In this document: piece by piece, positions 1 through 9,231 of the stretch
Position numbering within the stretch: position 1 is the stretch's first letter
Layout of the letters: each line of letters opens with the position of its first letter
Assembly (NCBI RefSeq): GCF_003947435.1
Contig: NZ_RCOS01000137.1
Span: forward strand, 1-64,000
Source of the DNA: Candidatus Methanodesulfokora washburnensis
GTDB taxonomy: Archaea > Korarchaeota > Korarchaeia > Korarchaeales > Korarchaeaceae
DNA: 64,000 nucleotides
Direction: 5' to 3'
Position numbers and translations under genes: made by a program
The notes under the pieces: model-generated
What the model was told of the DNA's origin: nothing
The model's database searches: none
Seen by the model: only the letters and a program-made list of their open reading frames with translations

Positions 1-115
1 TTGCTATAGAGGCTAGGGGAGGTATTGTTGCCACTATTTTTACCTTCTCATCTGCTTTCAGACTTAAAGGGGTTAATATCAACAACATGAGAATGAGAAG
101 GATAAACTTCCTCAT
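1..115 (-). CDS. Metal ABC transporter substrate-binding protein, N-terminal part (runs off the window)
   Basis: Thirty-eight codons are visible. They encode a basic start (MRKF), a hydrophobic signal peptide rich in Leu/Ile, then a mature start reading KVKIVATIPPLASIA, which is the first beta strand typical of ZnuA/TroA-type zinc or manganese binding proteins. The ATG (113-115) overlaps the TGA of the upstream DtxR-like gene (112-114), so the two are translationally coupled. Family assignment rests on this short stretch plus the neighbour. The metal (Zn, Mn, possibly Ni or Fe) cannot be told. Confidence 0.7.
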   Translation of the reverse strand, partial: MRKFILLILMLLILTPLSLKADEKVKIVATIPPLASIA

Positions 116-516
116 GATCTCGCCTCAGGTATTATCTTTCCATGAGGGCACATTTTAGGCCTTCCAATTGCATCACATATCCCCTCAACAACCTTTCTGC
201 TCATGAAGAGATCGAATCTAGATGCCTCACAACATGCCTCATCTGCCCTCATTCCCAGCTGAAAGAGAAACGTTTCTACTATTCTATGCTTTCTTACAAT
301 CTCTAATGCAAGCGCCTTTCCTTTCTCCGTCAACTTATACTTTCCTCTGTATTTATAATATATTAATCCGTCTCTTTCCATTGACCTGAGAAGCTTTATC
401 ACGGCCGGTTTACTAATTCCAAACCTATCAGATATCTTATTCATCGGTATAATCTCGAACCCTTCCTCAAAGGCTATTCTTAGAACTTCATATCTCCTTC
501 TGCTGATGTCTTTCAC
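112..516 (-). CDS. DtxR/MntR-family metal-dependent transcriptional regulator
   Basis: This 134-residue protein has an N-terminal winged helix (about 1-65, with a recognition region around SKPAVIKLLRSMERDGLI). A dimerisation and metal-binding segment follows, with the family pattern of an E/H-rich helix (CEASRFDLFMS) and a C-terminal CPHG motif near residues 123-126. DtxR-type repressors bind DNA when loaded with Fe2+ or Mn2+. It has no SH3-like third domain, so it is the short two-domain form. It overlaps the start of a metal-binding transporter gene, so it probably represses that operon in response to the imported metal. Start ATG 516; no better alternative is seen. Confidence 0.85.
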   Translation of the reverse strand: MKDISRRRYEVLRIAFEEGFEIIPMNKISDRFGISKPAVIKLLRSMERDGLIYYKYRGKYKLTEKGKALALEIVRKHRIVETFLFQLGMRADEACCEASRFDLFMSRKVVEGICDAIGRPKMCPHGKIIPEARS

Positions 517-653
517 AAGCTAACCTGAGGATAACTTATATATAATCTTTACTTATACTACAATGCTGATGTATTAACTCAAAAGTGCCCTCCAGAAGTT
601 ACCGAAGACTTTATTCTATTCTTATACGAAGATAAATATCCTCCCTTAAGTTT

Positions 654-1388
654 TTAAGAGGCTAATATACTGGCAATTTTTGCACGTAGCCTCACAAACT
701 CCTCCGAAAACCTATCTCTTGGTCTCTCGAGCTCAACTTCAAGTATATCTTTTATTTTTGTAGGTCTTTTAGAAAAAATAACAACCTTATCGGAGAGAAA
801 AACAGCCTCTTCTATATTATGCGTCACATAAACTATTGTCTTTCTTGTCCGCTGCCATATATTCACCAGCTCCGCTTGCATCATATTTCTCGTTTGAAGA
901 TCTAAAGAGGCTAGAGGTTCATCCATTAACAATACCTCTGGATTGCAAACTAGAGCCCTGGCAAGAGCTACTTTCTGCTTCATTCCTCCAGAAAGCTCGT
1001 GAGGATAAGCGTTCTCAAAGCCATCCAGTCCAACGAGTTTTATGTACTCCCTAGCTTTTTCAATAGCCTCCTCCATTCTCATGCCTCTTACTTCTAGACC
1101 AAAAGTTATATTTTTTAGAACCGTTCTCCAAGGAAAGAGTGCGAAATCCTGAAATACCATTGTCGTGCTAATTCCGGGCTTTGTCACCTTCTCTCCTTTA
1201 AGGTAGACTTCCCCCTCATACTGGGTATCTAAACCGGCTAGGATTCTGAGGAATGTTGTCTTTCCGCAACCACTTGGTCCTACTATGCTCGTGAATTCTC
1301 CCCTTGTAATATCAAGATTGATACCATCAAGTACTTCCAATATTTTTCCATTCTGACCTTTGAAGTATTTTTTAAGATTTCTTACCAT
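654..1388 (-). CDS. ABC transporter ATPase, sulfonate/taurine/nitrate type (SsuB/TauB-like)
   Basis: Energises the importer made with the two genes upstream. Walker A (GPSGCGKTT), Q-loop (VFQDFALFPW), signature LSGGMKQK, Walker B (LLMDEPLASLD) and the switch His (VTHNIEEA) are all present, in the arrangement of the SsuB/TauB/NrtD branch. I chose the ATG at 1388: it overlaps the permease stop as TAATG and sits directly before the usual first strand (VRNLKKYF). An in-frame start at 1454 would add 22 residues unlike the family. Last gene of a three-gene operon. Substrate is unproven. Confidence 0.85.
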   Translation of the reverse strand: MVRNLKKYFKGQNGKILEVLDGINLDITRGEFTSIVGPSGCGKTTFLRILAGLDTQYEGEVYLKGEKVTKPGISTTMVFQDFALFPWRTVLKNITFGLEVRGMRMEEAIEKAREYIKLVGLDGFENAYPHELSGGMKQKVALARALVCNPEVLLMDEPLASLDLQTRNMMQAELVNIWQRTRKTIVYVTHNIEEAVFLSDKVVIFSKRPTKIKDILEVELERPRDRFSEEFVRLRAKIASILAS

Positions 1389-2179
1389 TAAGAGCTTCTC
1401 CCCCAAGTTATCCCCCTCCTCCATTTGAGCAAAGTTTCTTCTAGTTTTGTCCACATCCTGTCCAGTATGAGACCAACTACTCCTATCATTAGCATATATG
1501 ATATCACAATATCTGGAGAGTGATACATCCTGCCGAGCTCTATCTTGTACCCCAGCCCGTAGCTTGATACTCCGAATAACTCAGCTGCCACCACACACAT
1601 CCAAGCTACTCCTGATCCTACTCTAACTCCTGTTAGAAATGAAGGTAAAGTAGCAGGAATCACAACTTTAAGCAATATCTGGGATGTTTTTGTTGCCCCT
1701 AAAGTCATAGCTGCTTCTATATATTCTTTTTCCACAGAAGAAGCTCCAGTTGATGTATTCAAAAGAACTGGGAAAAATGCACCAATAAAGATGATGAACG
1801 CTGCTGCCTCGTGAGTTAGTTTAAACAAAAGAATCGCTATAGGTATCCATGCTATTGGAGGGATAGGTCTTATAATTTCTACTAGTAAGTAGATGCTTTT
1901 TCTAAAACTTTCGATATATCCAGCTAAAATACCTAGAGTAAAACCTGAGAGTGTCGCAATAGAAAATCCCATTAGATAGTGATAGAGACTATAAAGCGCA
2001 TCCAATGGCATGAAAAAGTTGGCCACTCTGCCTGAAAGCAATATTATAAATGTAATAAAAACTTTGGAAGGAGGTGCTAGGACAAAGGGATTCCTGATGA
2101 AGATGTCGTAGTATAGCTCCCATCCTAAAATGAATAAAAGAGGGGATGCTAAGTAGAGAAGCATGTCCCTGAGCTTCAT
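1388..2179 (-). CDS. ABC transporter permease, SsuC/TauC-like
   Basis: A 263-residue integral membrane protein with about six predicted hydrophobic segments and a BPD-type EAA loop (EAAMTLGATKTSQILLKVVIPATLPSFLTG is in that region, about residues 155-185). It forms the membrane channel of a sulfonate/taurine-type importer. Its start overlaps the end of the substrate-binding protein gene by four bases, and its stop overlaps the ATPase start, so the three genes are tightly coupled. Family assignment is good; the transported compound is not known. Confidence 0.85.
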   Translation of the reverse strand: MKLRDMLLYLASPLLFILGWELYYDIFIRNPFVLAPPSKVFITFIILLSGRVANFFMPLDALYSLYHYLMGFSIATLSGFTLGILAGYIESFRKSIYLLVEIIRPIPPIAWIPIAILLFKLTHEAAAFIIFIGAFFPVLLNTSTGASSVEKEYIEAAMTLGATKTSQILLKVVIPATLPSFLTGVRVGSGVAWMCVVAAELFGVSSYGLGYKIELGRMYHSPDIVISYMLMIGVVGLILDRMWTKLEETLLKWRRGITWGRSS

Positions 2180-3237
2180 GGTAATCCCAATTCCTTCTTT
2201 ATCTGAGGCACCAGTTTTAATGCTTCCCCATACAATGCTGAATCCACTATGTCCTTAGGGGCCAATCGCACGGGGTTTCCATTGCTGTCCTTCGTAATTC
2301 CCAACTTATAAAGCTCATCGCATAGCAGATCCATGCCATTCAACCAATTTTTATTCCTTGGGTCTGTCTGAAAGTTTGTGGTCCCTGGAAAGTTCTCAGC
2401 TACCTCCCTACTTATCCCTAAGTACTTAACTAACAAGCTGACAACCTCCTCCTTGTTTCTCGGGTCACTGATGTACTCCTCGGCAATTATATGAAGAGCT
2501 AAAAATTTCACGGCAACTTCTTTGTTCTCTCTTATAAAGTCCCCGCGCATTAGAACTACACAACAGGGATGTCCGGGCACCATATCCTTAGAGCTAATCA
2601 CTATCTTTCCATAACCATTTACCACTGCATTATATGGAGTAGGATCGGGTGCAAAACCCAAGTCAACGGCCTTAGCCCTTAGGGCTTCAAGTATCTCCGC
2701 GGGCCCGCCAGATTTAACATTAACTTTTGATACGTTTACCCCATTATCAGTTAGCCACTTCATCAGCACGGTGTACTGAATCGAGCCGGGGGGATATGTC
2801 ATTATGGTCTTCCCCTCGAGAGAGGATGGTCCGGTATATTGAAATTCCGGAACAGCGATTATAGAGGAGCCCTCTGTATTTGCTACCGCAACTATTTTGG
2901 CATCCATTCCCTTTGCAAGCAAAGGAAGAGGAGGAGTTGCACCTACATATGCTATTACGTGTTGTCCAGCACCGAAAGCTTCCATCTGAGGGGGACCTGA
3001 TGGAAAAACTGTTAGCGTTATATTCACTCCTAGAATCTTTACATCCCATCCCTTTTCCTTTATTAAGTAAATAGCTGTATGATGCCAGCTAGGCTGACAA
3101 CTGACTGGTATCTGCTTAATGGCTTTCTTCCCTGCAGAAAAGTATAGATAATAGGACAGGAGGGCTGCCGCGAGAGCTATAATTAACAGCACAACAAAGG
3201 TACCCTTTCTTATTTTGATCACCTCCCTCGAACTCAA
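2176..3237 (-). CDS. ABC transporter substrate-binding protein, SsuA/TauA (NMT1-like) type
   Basis: Has a signal anchor or signal peptide (about residues 10-35, strongly hydrophobic) followed by a periplasmic-binding fold with typical features: a WHHTAIYLIKEKGW region, YPPGS and PAEILEALRAKAVDLGF. Family members capture alkanesulfonates, taurine, nitrate or thiamine precursors outside the cell. First gene of the operon. The start is uncertain: the longest frame begins with TTG at 3237, but a near-perfect Shine-Dalgarno (GGAGGTGATC, 3217-3226) lies inside it and points to a codon at 3211-3213, which is ATA. Placed next to the MCR activator gene, import of a sulfonate such as coenzyme M is an attractive but untested idea. 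Confidence 0.8.
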   Translation of the reverse strand: MSSREVIKIRKGTFVVLLIIALAAALLSYYLYFSAGKKAIKQIPVSCQPSWHHTAIYLIKEKGWDVKILGVNITLTVFPSGPPQMEAFGAGQHVIAYVGATPPLPLLAKGMDAKIVAVANTEGSSIIAVPEFQYTGPSSLEGKTIMTYPPGSIQYTVLMKWLTDNGVNVSKVNVKSGGPAEILEALRAKAVDLGFAPDPTPYNAVVNGYGKIVISSKDMVPGHPCCVVLMRGDFIRENKEVAVKFLALHIIAEEYISDPRNKEEVVSLLVKYLGISREVAENFPGTTNFQTDPRNKNWLNGMDLLCDELYKLGITKDSNGNPVRLAPKDIVDSALYGEALKLVPQIKKELGLP

Positions 3238-3354
3238 GAAAGGGAATTTAAAGATTTTTATTCCTTTTTAAAAATATCCATTTTCCATCCTTTCACATAT
3301 TTAATCAAATAAACTTAGAAACATAGCTTGCTTCTAGCATCTATTTTACTCACT

Positions 3355-5037
3355 TCATCCTCCAGTGATCTCAGATTTTTCTATACTGATCTCCCTTTCT
3401 TTCTCAGAAGCTGCTTTTATCATGTCAAGCGGCACTCCGATGACTTCAGCTCTCAGCTCAACAAGTCTCTTAACTATTTCCTCAGTATCGCCTATATGCA
3501 ATATTTTACCGTTTAGCATGAGAGCCGCCCTTTCACAGGTCATTAAAGCGAAATCCATGTCATGAGAGACTATTATTATCGTGGTGCCAAACTCTCTCTT
3601 AATCTTCACCAGACTTTCAGCGACCTCCCTTTTTGTTATGGGATTCATTGTACCGGACGGCTCATCCAGTATGAGTATCCTGGGTTCCCTTATCATAACC
3701 TGAGCTAGTGCAACTCTATGCTTTTCTCCCTCACTTAACTCATCGGCATTTTTCTTTAAAAGTGCTTCTGCCTCTTTTTCACTAAAACCAATGCCTGTAA
3801 GGATATCTATTGCCCTTAATTTGGCAAATTCAGCTGGTAGATTCAACCCTATGCTATCCGTAAGATTGTACAGCACACTTCTGTATGGATACAGGGAGAA
3901 CTCCTGATGGAGAATTCCTATATAGGGCGTAGCCCTTCCTCTTCCCAAGGGTCCAGGCTGTTTCATATCTATCCATTCGTCTCCCACTCTCACAAGTACT
4001 TCACCCTCTGTTGGCTCTGTTATCCCCGCTATTATCCTCGAAAGAGTTGTTTTACCTGAACCGCTAGGTCCAAGTATCCCGAATATTTCGCCCTCATTTA
4101 CTGTGAGCGATACTCCATCTACAGCCTTCACTATACCTCTTGTTATAGAATAGTAATATTTCTTTACATTCTTTAAATTTATTATTTCATTTTTCGATAT
4201 AACTTCTATGCTTATTTTCTTCCTCTCAGGCAATCCAAATTTCTCTAAAACAATCCTTTGAGGCTCTCCTTCGCTCTCAATTCTGCCCTTTTCAAGCCAT
4301 ATAACTCTATTTGAAAGCTCCTGGATTATTTCTGGAAAGTGTGACGTTAGAATCATTGCTTTCTTTCCCTTGACGAAATTTCTGAGTATCTCCACGATCA
4401 ATTGTGTGTTATGAGGATCTAACGTTCCAGTGGGCTCGTCTAAGAGTAGCATGATTGGATCTAGAGCAAGCTGTCTAGCAAGAATTATCCTTTGCTTCTC
4501 ACCTCCGCTCAAATCCCTTGCCGGAGTAAGAGCCCTATGATTCATGTTGACTATCTTTAACAGTTCCATGGCCCTATTGAGGATAATATCACCGTTATAC
4601 ATATCTAGGGAACTCAGTGCCTCTACTACATTCTCAAATGCACTCTTCTCACCGTATAATGCAAAAGTTCTTTGAAGCATTATTCCAATTCTTTTTCTGA
4701 GATTATAGAAAAGTTTTCTATCATCTGTTTTCCATATATCGACCTCTCTATATTCTAATCTCTTTCCGCATCGTGGGCATTTTTCTCCATCCTTAGAAGG
4801 AATATCCAGCCAGTAACAGCTGTTACATGCCGAAACTGAGTAAATAATATTCCCCTCATCAGGCTCATATCCCCTGAAGCCTCTTATTACATGTATGAGC
4901 ACTGATTTGCCGCTGCCACTTTTCCCAAGAATTCCTAATGATTCTCCCTCGCTTAAACTGAAACTTATGTCTTTCAGGACGTATTCCCCTCCAAATTTCT
5001 TGGAAACACCTTTAAGTTGAAGTATTTTCTCTTTCAT
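3355..5037 (-). CDS. atwA: Methyl-coenzyme M reductase activation component A2 (AtwA), copy 1
   Basis: A tandem ATP-binding-cassette protein of 560 residues without membrane segments. NBD1 has Walker A at about 38-45, an inserted zinc-ribbon-like Cys4 (C71, C74, C87, C90), signature LSGGEKQR and Walker [16 protein letters not shown]2 (from about 270) has Walker [10 protein letters not shown], signature LSEGEKHR and Walker [13 protein letters not shown]. The Cys4 insertion and the unusual signature are characteristic of component A2, which drives ATP-dependent reductive activation of MCR Ni to Ni(I). It is divergent from the MMP3 operon over a 74-bp promoter region. A second copy lies at 51665-53299. 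Confidence 0.92.
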   Translation of the reverse strand: MKEKILQLKGVSKKFGGEYVLKDISFSLSEGESLGILGKSGSGKSVLIHVIRGFRGYEPDEGNIIYSVSACNSCYWLDIPSKDGEKCPRCGKRLEYREVDIWKTDDRKLFYNLRKRIGIMLQRTFALYGEKSAFENVVEALSSLDMYNGDIILNRAMELLKIVNMNHRALTPARDLSGGEKQRIILARQLALDPIMLLLDEPTGTLDPHNTQLIVEILRNFVKGKKAMILTSHFPEIIQELSNRVIWLEKGRIESEGEPQRIVLEKFGLPERKKISIEVISKNEIINLKNVKKYYYSITRGIVKAVDGVSLTVNEGEIFGILGPSGSGKTTLSRIIAGITEPTEGEVLVRVGDEWIDMKQPGPLGRGRATPYIGILHQEFSLYPYRSVLYNLTDSIGLNLPAEFAKLRAIDILTGIGFSEKEAEALLKKNADELSEGEKHRVALAQVMIREPRILILDEPSGTMNPITKREVAESLVKIKREFGTTIIIVSHDMDFALMTCERAALMLNGKILHIGDTEEIVKRLVELRAEVIGVPLDMIKAASEKEREISIEKSEITGG

Positions 5038-5111
5038 CAGAGGTGTGACTATCCCTTAAATTGATAAAGTTTTTCCTAAAAGTTTTAATAACCCTCTATC
5101 AGGGTTACACT
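5038..5111. promoter_or_regulatory. Divergent promoter between atwA and the MMP3 operon
   Basis: Only 74 bp separate the two ATGs. Toward MMP3, a TATA-like TTTTAATA at 5083-5090 lies 22-29 bases before the ATG at 5112, the spacing expected of a leaderless archaeal transcript. Toward atwA, an AT-rich stretch (5051-5068) can act as TATA. The arrangement suggests that the activator ATPase and its partner proteins are expressed together. No experimental support. Confidence 0.5.
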
Positions 5112-6623
5112 ATGATGAGGATTAAGCTAAATGGAAAGGAAATAACTGTTCCTGAAGAAAGCAGAATCGAGGAAGTGCTGAAAAGCTGTGGAATTTCTTA
5201 TGATCCACGTTGCCTATTGGCAGTGGTCAGAGGCAGGGGGCCTTCTCAAGTAGCTACAGATAGATACATAATAAAAACTAATAAGGGCAAAATCATGGTA
5301 AAGGTGGATGATAATTTTCTGTGGGAGAAGATTAGGAGAAGCATAAACGGATTGAAAGTAGCTTGGAGGACAAGGAACAGCCTATCAGTAGGTCCCTTTA
5401 GCCTCGATCTCAACTGCTTAAATAAGTCGTATCAATATGAACAGAATAGAATTATTTTAAGTATAGTAGAAGGAAATGGTTATCTAGTTTTCACCCTTAG
5501 CAGAGCACGAATTGAGCATTGCACATTGAATTCAGGCATAGTAGGAAGGGTAATAACAGGCTCGGATGTATTAGGTGCATTGGATGTAGATGATTTCATA
5601 AAAGAGGTGGAGCCAGTCCTTGAGCAAGGATACATTTCTGGTAATATAAAAAGAGCAAGCCTAATGGATGAGGTAATTGATGGCGATGAGATATACTCAG
5701 AGATAAAAATAGATCTAAATACTGAATTACCTTGGGCATGCGAACACGCTCTAATTACCCTAGAGCAAAATAACTCACTTGATGAGGTTTCTGGGACATT
5801 TGTCAGAATATCTGGTGCAATGAGGGCATGGAAAATCGAGGAAAACTCTGGGAAAAGGGTTAGAGGGGCTGTCACAGTGAGGACATCAGGCAAGAGGGAG
5901 GGAGATATCTACATATATAAGAGGGAATGTATGCCCAGCAAGAATCACTCCGTGATAGGCTTTGTAAAATATGGTTTGGAGCTTCTAGAAGTTGCTGAAA
6001 GAGGAGACAAAATCCATATAGTCCTAAATCCGAGAAGAATAAATCTAATTGGCCTTACACAAGTGCAAGCCGGAAATTTACTCGAGAAATTGAATATAAG
6101 GCATGTAAGAGATGGGGATAAATCCGACGATGCGGTTGTAGTCCTCCAATATCCTAAGACGACTTCAGAAATTCTCAAGAAAAAAGAAGTTGCTACATAT
6201 GGAATTGATCAATCTAAAATTGTTAAAATAAAGTTATTTAATGATAAGGCGCCAAAAACATCACTGTACTTCAGAGCTGCTGCAGAGCTTTTTGGAAAGA
6301 GGGTAGGCATTCTCAAAGTATTCTTCAAGACAGACGACTCCGTTATCTTCAAGCCTGATATCTCTTATAAGGACCCATTAGTCCCAGAAAACATACCAAA
6401 GGATTCTGTGAGGCCAGGGGAAATTGGCGTAACCAACATGTCAAGAAAATATGCAGGAATTATTGGAATTCGCTTCACCGAAAGCAAGGAGTTTGGTCCT
6501 ACTGGTGAGCCATTTGAGTCAACTAACATAGTCGGGACTGTCACAGATAACCTCGGAGTACTAATGAATTCAAAGGAGGAGGAGGAAGTATATTTAATGG
6601 AGGTTGATGAAAATGAAAGTTAG
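5112..6623 (+). CDS. Methanogenesis marker protein 3 (MMP3)
   Basis: About 503 residues from the ATG at 5112 (an ATG at 5115 is also possible; an upstream TTG at 5061 would give a foreign hydrophobic tail). The N-terminus looks like a ubiquitin/MoaD-type fold (MRIKLNGKEITVPEESRIEEVL). The C-terminal half carries the family segments FFKTDDSVIFKPD and GPTGEPFESTN. MMP3 occurs only in MCR-containing archaea and has been found in the MCR activation complex with McrC, A2, MMP7 and MMP17. It is the first gene of a five-gene overlapping operon of marker proteins. Confidence 0.85.
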   Translation: MMRIKLNGKEITVPEESRIEEVLKSCGISYDPRCLLAVVRGRGPSQVATDRYIIKTNKGKIMVKVDDNFLWEKIRRSINGLKVAWRTRNSLSVGPFSLDLNCLNKSYQYEQNRIILSIVEGNGYLVFTLSRARIEHCTLNSGIVGRVITGSDVLGALDVDDFIKEVEPVLEQGYISGNIKRASLMDEVIDGDEIYSEIKIDLNTELPWACEHALITLEQNNSLDEVSGTFVRISGAMRAWKIEENSGKRVRGAVTVRTSGKREGDIYIYKRECMPSKNHSVIGFVKYGLELLEVAERGDKIHIVLNPRRINLIGLTQVQAGNLLEKLNIRHVRDGDKSDDAVVVLQYPKTTSEILKKKEVATYGIDQSKIVKIKLFNDKAPKTSLYFRAAAELFGKRVGILKVFFKTDDSVIFKPDISYKDPLVPENIPKDSVRPGEIGVTNMSRKYAGIIGIRFTESKEFGPTGEPFESTNIVGTVTDNLGVLMNSKEEEEVYLMEVDENES

Positions 6624-7413
6624 AATCTTCGTCATCTCACCGGATTCTGGGATAACACCCGAGGAGCTCACAATTACAATAGAAAGCACTAGCTTCAAGG
6701 GTGTTGTCAAGGAGACCTGCTTTGGAGCGATGGTGGAGGGAGATGATGCTGAGGTGGAGGAGTTGACTGAATTTATCAGAAGCAAATTTGAATATTCCGT
6801 TTTTTCAAAGGAGAGAGGATATCCTATTGGAGATAAGAGGATATGTAGAGCTGAGAGAGGCGGAGGCCCAAGAACAGGTTTATACCAGATACAGTATGAG
6901 GCTGAGCTGTTGCCCCTGATATCAGCAGCTTTGAAAGAGCTGAAAATAAAGCCCGGAAACTCAGTGAGATCAAAAAAAGTCATTATTCATCCATTGAACA
7001 GCCTTATTCTAGCAGATCTCATAGAGAGAAAGGGGCACATTCCACTAACAGCAATGTCTGTGATCGGCAAATTGGTGAGGGATCCTTCAATAGACTCGCC
7101 TACTAGAAATATAACTCCGGAGGACGCTATAAGGGGGCTTAGATACCTATCTGTTGAAATGCCCTCAGGTATAAGGGGGAGATTAGGTGCCTTTAGGGAG
7201 CTAATTGAGGAGGCTGAAGCAGCCATAATCTGCAATTATGATATTTCATTCGGTTGTGGAGGGTGCCATCACACGGATTCTCTGATTTACATAGTGAAGT
7301 CTAAAGGGATACCGTATTTGAAGATATCCCTTCCGAGGAATGTAGAGGAAGCAAAAGATTTTATAACAAAAATAGAGGAGTTTCTTGGGAAAGTCGGTGA
7401 CCAGCAATGGTGA
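6607..7413 (+). CDS. Fused methanogenesis marker proteins 6 and 5 (MMP6-MMP5)
   Basis: Residues about 1-125 match MMP6 ([55 protein letters not shown]). Residues about 126-268 match MMP5 ([49 protein letters not shown]). In the methanogens I know these are two separate small proteins, so this is a gene fusion. The MMP5 part has a CGGC motif that could bind metal or be redox-active. The gene overlaps MMP3 upstream and MMP15 downstream. The start is ATG 6607 or 6613; the GGAGG at about 6600 favours 6613 by spacing. Role: MCR activation or assembly by family association. Confidence 0.85.
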   Translation: MKMKVRIFVISPDSGITPEELTITIESTSFKGVVKETCFGAMVEGDDAEVEELTEFIRSKFEYSVFSKERGYPIGDKRICRAERGGGPRTGLYQIQYEAELLPLISAALKELKIKPGNSVRSKKVIIHPLNSLILADLIERKGHIPLTAMSVIGKLVRDPSIDSPTRNITPEDAIRGLRYLSVEMPSGIRGRLGAFRELIEEAEAAIICNYDISFGCGGCHHTDSLIYIVKSKGIPYLKISLPRNVEEAKDFITKIEEFLGKVGDQQW

Positions 7414-8663
7414 AGATAGCGCTTATCTCATGCGGTGCTGAGTACAGTGGAGTATATGGAGAAATACTAAAAGCGGCCAAGATCGTGGGTGCGGATATAG
7501 TGATTCCAGAGGCGAATTTCGATGATATCAAGGGAGTTTGTGATGAATTCGGAGTTGAGGTAAAAGGCGGGGACTTAAAGTTGATGATGGCACGAGCTAA
7601 AACAGCCGCTGAAAAACTTAGTGATGTGGACGCGGCACTTGTTGCCACATGCTTTAGATGCGCAGAGGGTGCTCTTGTGAGGAATGCCGTGAGGAGATAT
7701 CTACAAGATGCTAGAGTTCCAGTTGTTGTCTATTCGTTCACAGAGAAAAGCAAAGCTGGCAGTTTTCTCCTGAGATTGGAGGCCCTGAAAAATATAGTGG
7801 AGAGGAAGAGTTTGCTTATTAGAACTAGACACAAAGGACTAACAGCTGGAATTGATTCAGGCTCCACAACCACAAAAGCTGTTATAATGCAGGATAATAA
7901 GATCATTGGAGCGGCATGGATGCCTACTATTGATATTATCGAGACAGCCAGAAATGTGTTTGAGAAAGCACTTGAAATTGCAGGGATAAAGTCATCAGAC
8001 CTAGATGCCATTGGAGCTACAGGTTATGGAAGATATCTTATTGGTAAGTTTCTGCACGCTGATCTCATCCAAGATGAGATAACGGTGGGTGCCAAGGGTG
8101 CCACCTTCTTAGCAAACAAGCAGGAGGGAGATGCAACGATAATCGACATAGGAGGCATGGATAACAAGGTCATAACAGTTCATAATGGAATTCCAGACAG
8201 CTTCACGCTTGGAGGCATATGTGCTGGCTCCTCTGGAAGATTCTTAGAGACAGCTGCCAGAAGATTGGGGGTAGATATAGCTGAATTTGGCGAGATGGCA
8301 CTAAAAGGAGATTACAATAAGATAAGGATGAACTCCTATTGCATAGTTTTCGGACTGCAGGATCTGACAACTTCCCTTGCTGCAGGAGCCAGAGCAGAGG
8401 ATGTTGCGGCAGCAGCCTGCAGAAGTGTGGCTGATCAGGTTATAGAGCAGCAGCTACAGGAGATATCCATCCGCCCACCGATAATAGAAGTAGGTGGAAC
8501 TTCTCTGGTAAAAGGCCTTGTGAGAGCGCTAAGAGAGGCCTTAAACATGGAGGTCATCGTTCCACAATTCTCTCAGTTTGCCGTTGCAACTGGGATGGCT
8601 TTTGTGACATCTGGAATACTGGAGGAGACCGCATATGAATATAAGAGTAGAGTGTCCGGATGA
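7407..8663 (+). CDS. Methanogenesis marker protein 15 (MMP15), BadF/HgdC-like ATPase
   Basis: A 418-residue protein. The N-terminal 140 residues are specific to the family and contain CFRCAEG. From about residue 148 there is an ASKHA ATPase domain like the activators of 2-hydroxyacyl-CoA dehydratases: phosphate-1 loop ([13 protein letters not shown]), phosphate-2 region ([12 protein letters not shown]), a cluster-type motif ([10 protein letters not shown]) and adenosine region ([11 protein letters not shown]). Such activators use ATP to push low-potential electrons from a [4Fe-4S] cluster into a partner, which suits reductive activation of MCR. Overlaps both neighbours in the operon. Confidence 0.88.
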   Translation: MVKIALISCGAEYSGVYGEILKAAKIVGADIVIPEANFDDIKGVCDEFGVEVKGGDLKLMMARAKTAAEKLSDVDAALVATCFRCAEGALVRNAVRRYLQDARVPVVVYSFTEKSKAGSFLLRLEALKNIVERKSLLIRTRHKGLTAGIDSGSTTTKAVIMQDNKIIGAAWMPTIDIIETARNVFEKALEIAGIKSSDLDAIGATGYGRYLIGKFLHADLIQDEITVGAKGATFLANKQEGDATIIDIGGMDNKVITVHNGIPDSFTLGGICAGSSGRFLETAARRLGVDIAEFGEMALKGDYNKIRMNSYCIVFGLQDLTTSLAAGARAEDVAAAACRSVADQVIEQQLQEISIRPPIIEVGGTSLVKGLVRALREALNMEVIVPQFSQFAVATGMAFVTSGILEETAYEYKSRVSG

Positions 8664-9231
8664 GGAAGCTAAGGCCGCTTTTGAGAGAACCATATCCTCG
8701 GTGATCTCTGACTCGCCCATAAAGAGTGCAATAAAAGATATATACGTATACACTAACCCAGAGGAACCTGTTTTCATACTAATTATAAATTATTCCAAGC
8801 CAACTTGGAAAGTCAAGCTAGTAGATGCTGTCAAAATGAGAAGCACTAAGGATGGGACAATCGTGACATGTGAGAATGATAAATATTTCCCTGGTCTAAT
8901 GAGAGTGCTGTGGGAGAGATTCGGAAGGGAGAACACTGAACAGCTAAGCCGATATGAGGTCATGGTAAGAGGAGAAATTCATGAAGATGTGCTTAACTCT
9001 GTTATCTTCGATCCAGAAAAAGAGCTTGCTAAGGGCCTAATTGATGTGATAATTAGAATTGTTCCAGAGGGATTCAGGATAAGGAAGTACATATGGAAAG
9101 AGGAGGCTGTGATAGTCATATCATCTGAGGATCCAATAAAGGATGAATGGGTCAAAATGGCGATGAATATGTGGGAGGTGGGCTCGTTTGTACATCCCAC
9201 TCCTGTTTACCGGGGGAGTCTACAGGCATGA
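8635..9231 (+). CDS. Methanogenesis marker protein 17 (MMP17)
   Basis: A 198-residue protein recognised by the family pattern: N-terminal VRVECPDE-like start, central [14 protein letters not shown] and a C-terminal [12 protein letters not shown] segment. MMP17 is known as a subunit of the MCR activation assembly. It contains few cysteines, so a structural or scaffold role is likely. It starts 29 bases inside MMP15 and itself is overlapped 44 bases by MMP7, so the order MMP15-MMP17-MMP7 is translated as a coupled set. Confidence 0.82.
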   Translation: MNIRVECPDEEAKAAFERTISSVISDSPIKSAIKDIYVYTNPEEPVFILIINYSKPTWKVKLVDAVKMRSTKDGTIVTCENDKYFPGLMRVLWERFGRENTEQLSRYEVMVRGEIHEDVLNSVIFDPEKELAKGLIDVIIRIVPEGFRIRKYIWKEEAVIVISSEDPIKDEWVKMAMNMWEVGSFVHPTPVYRGSLQA

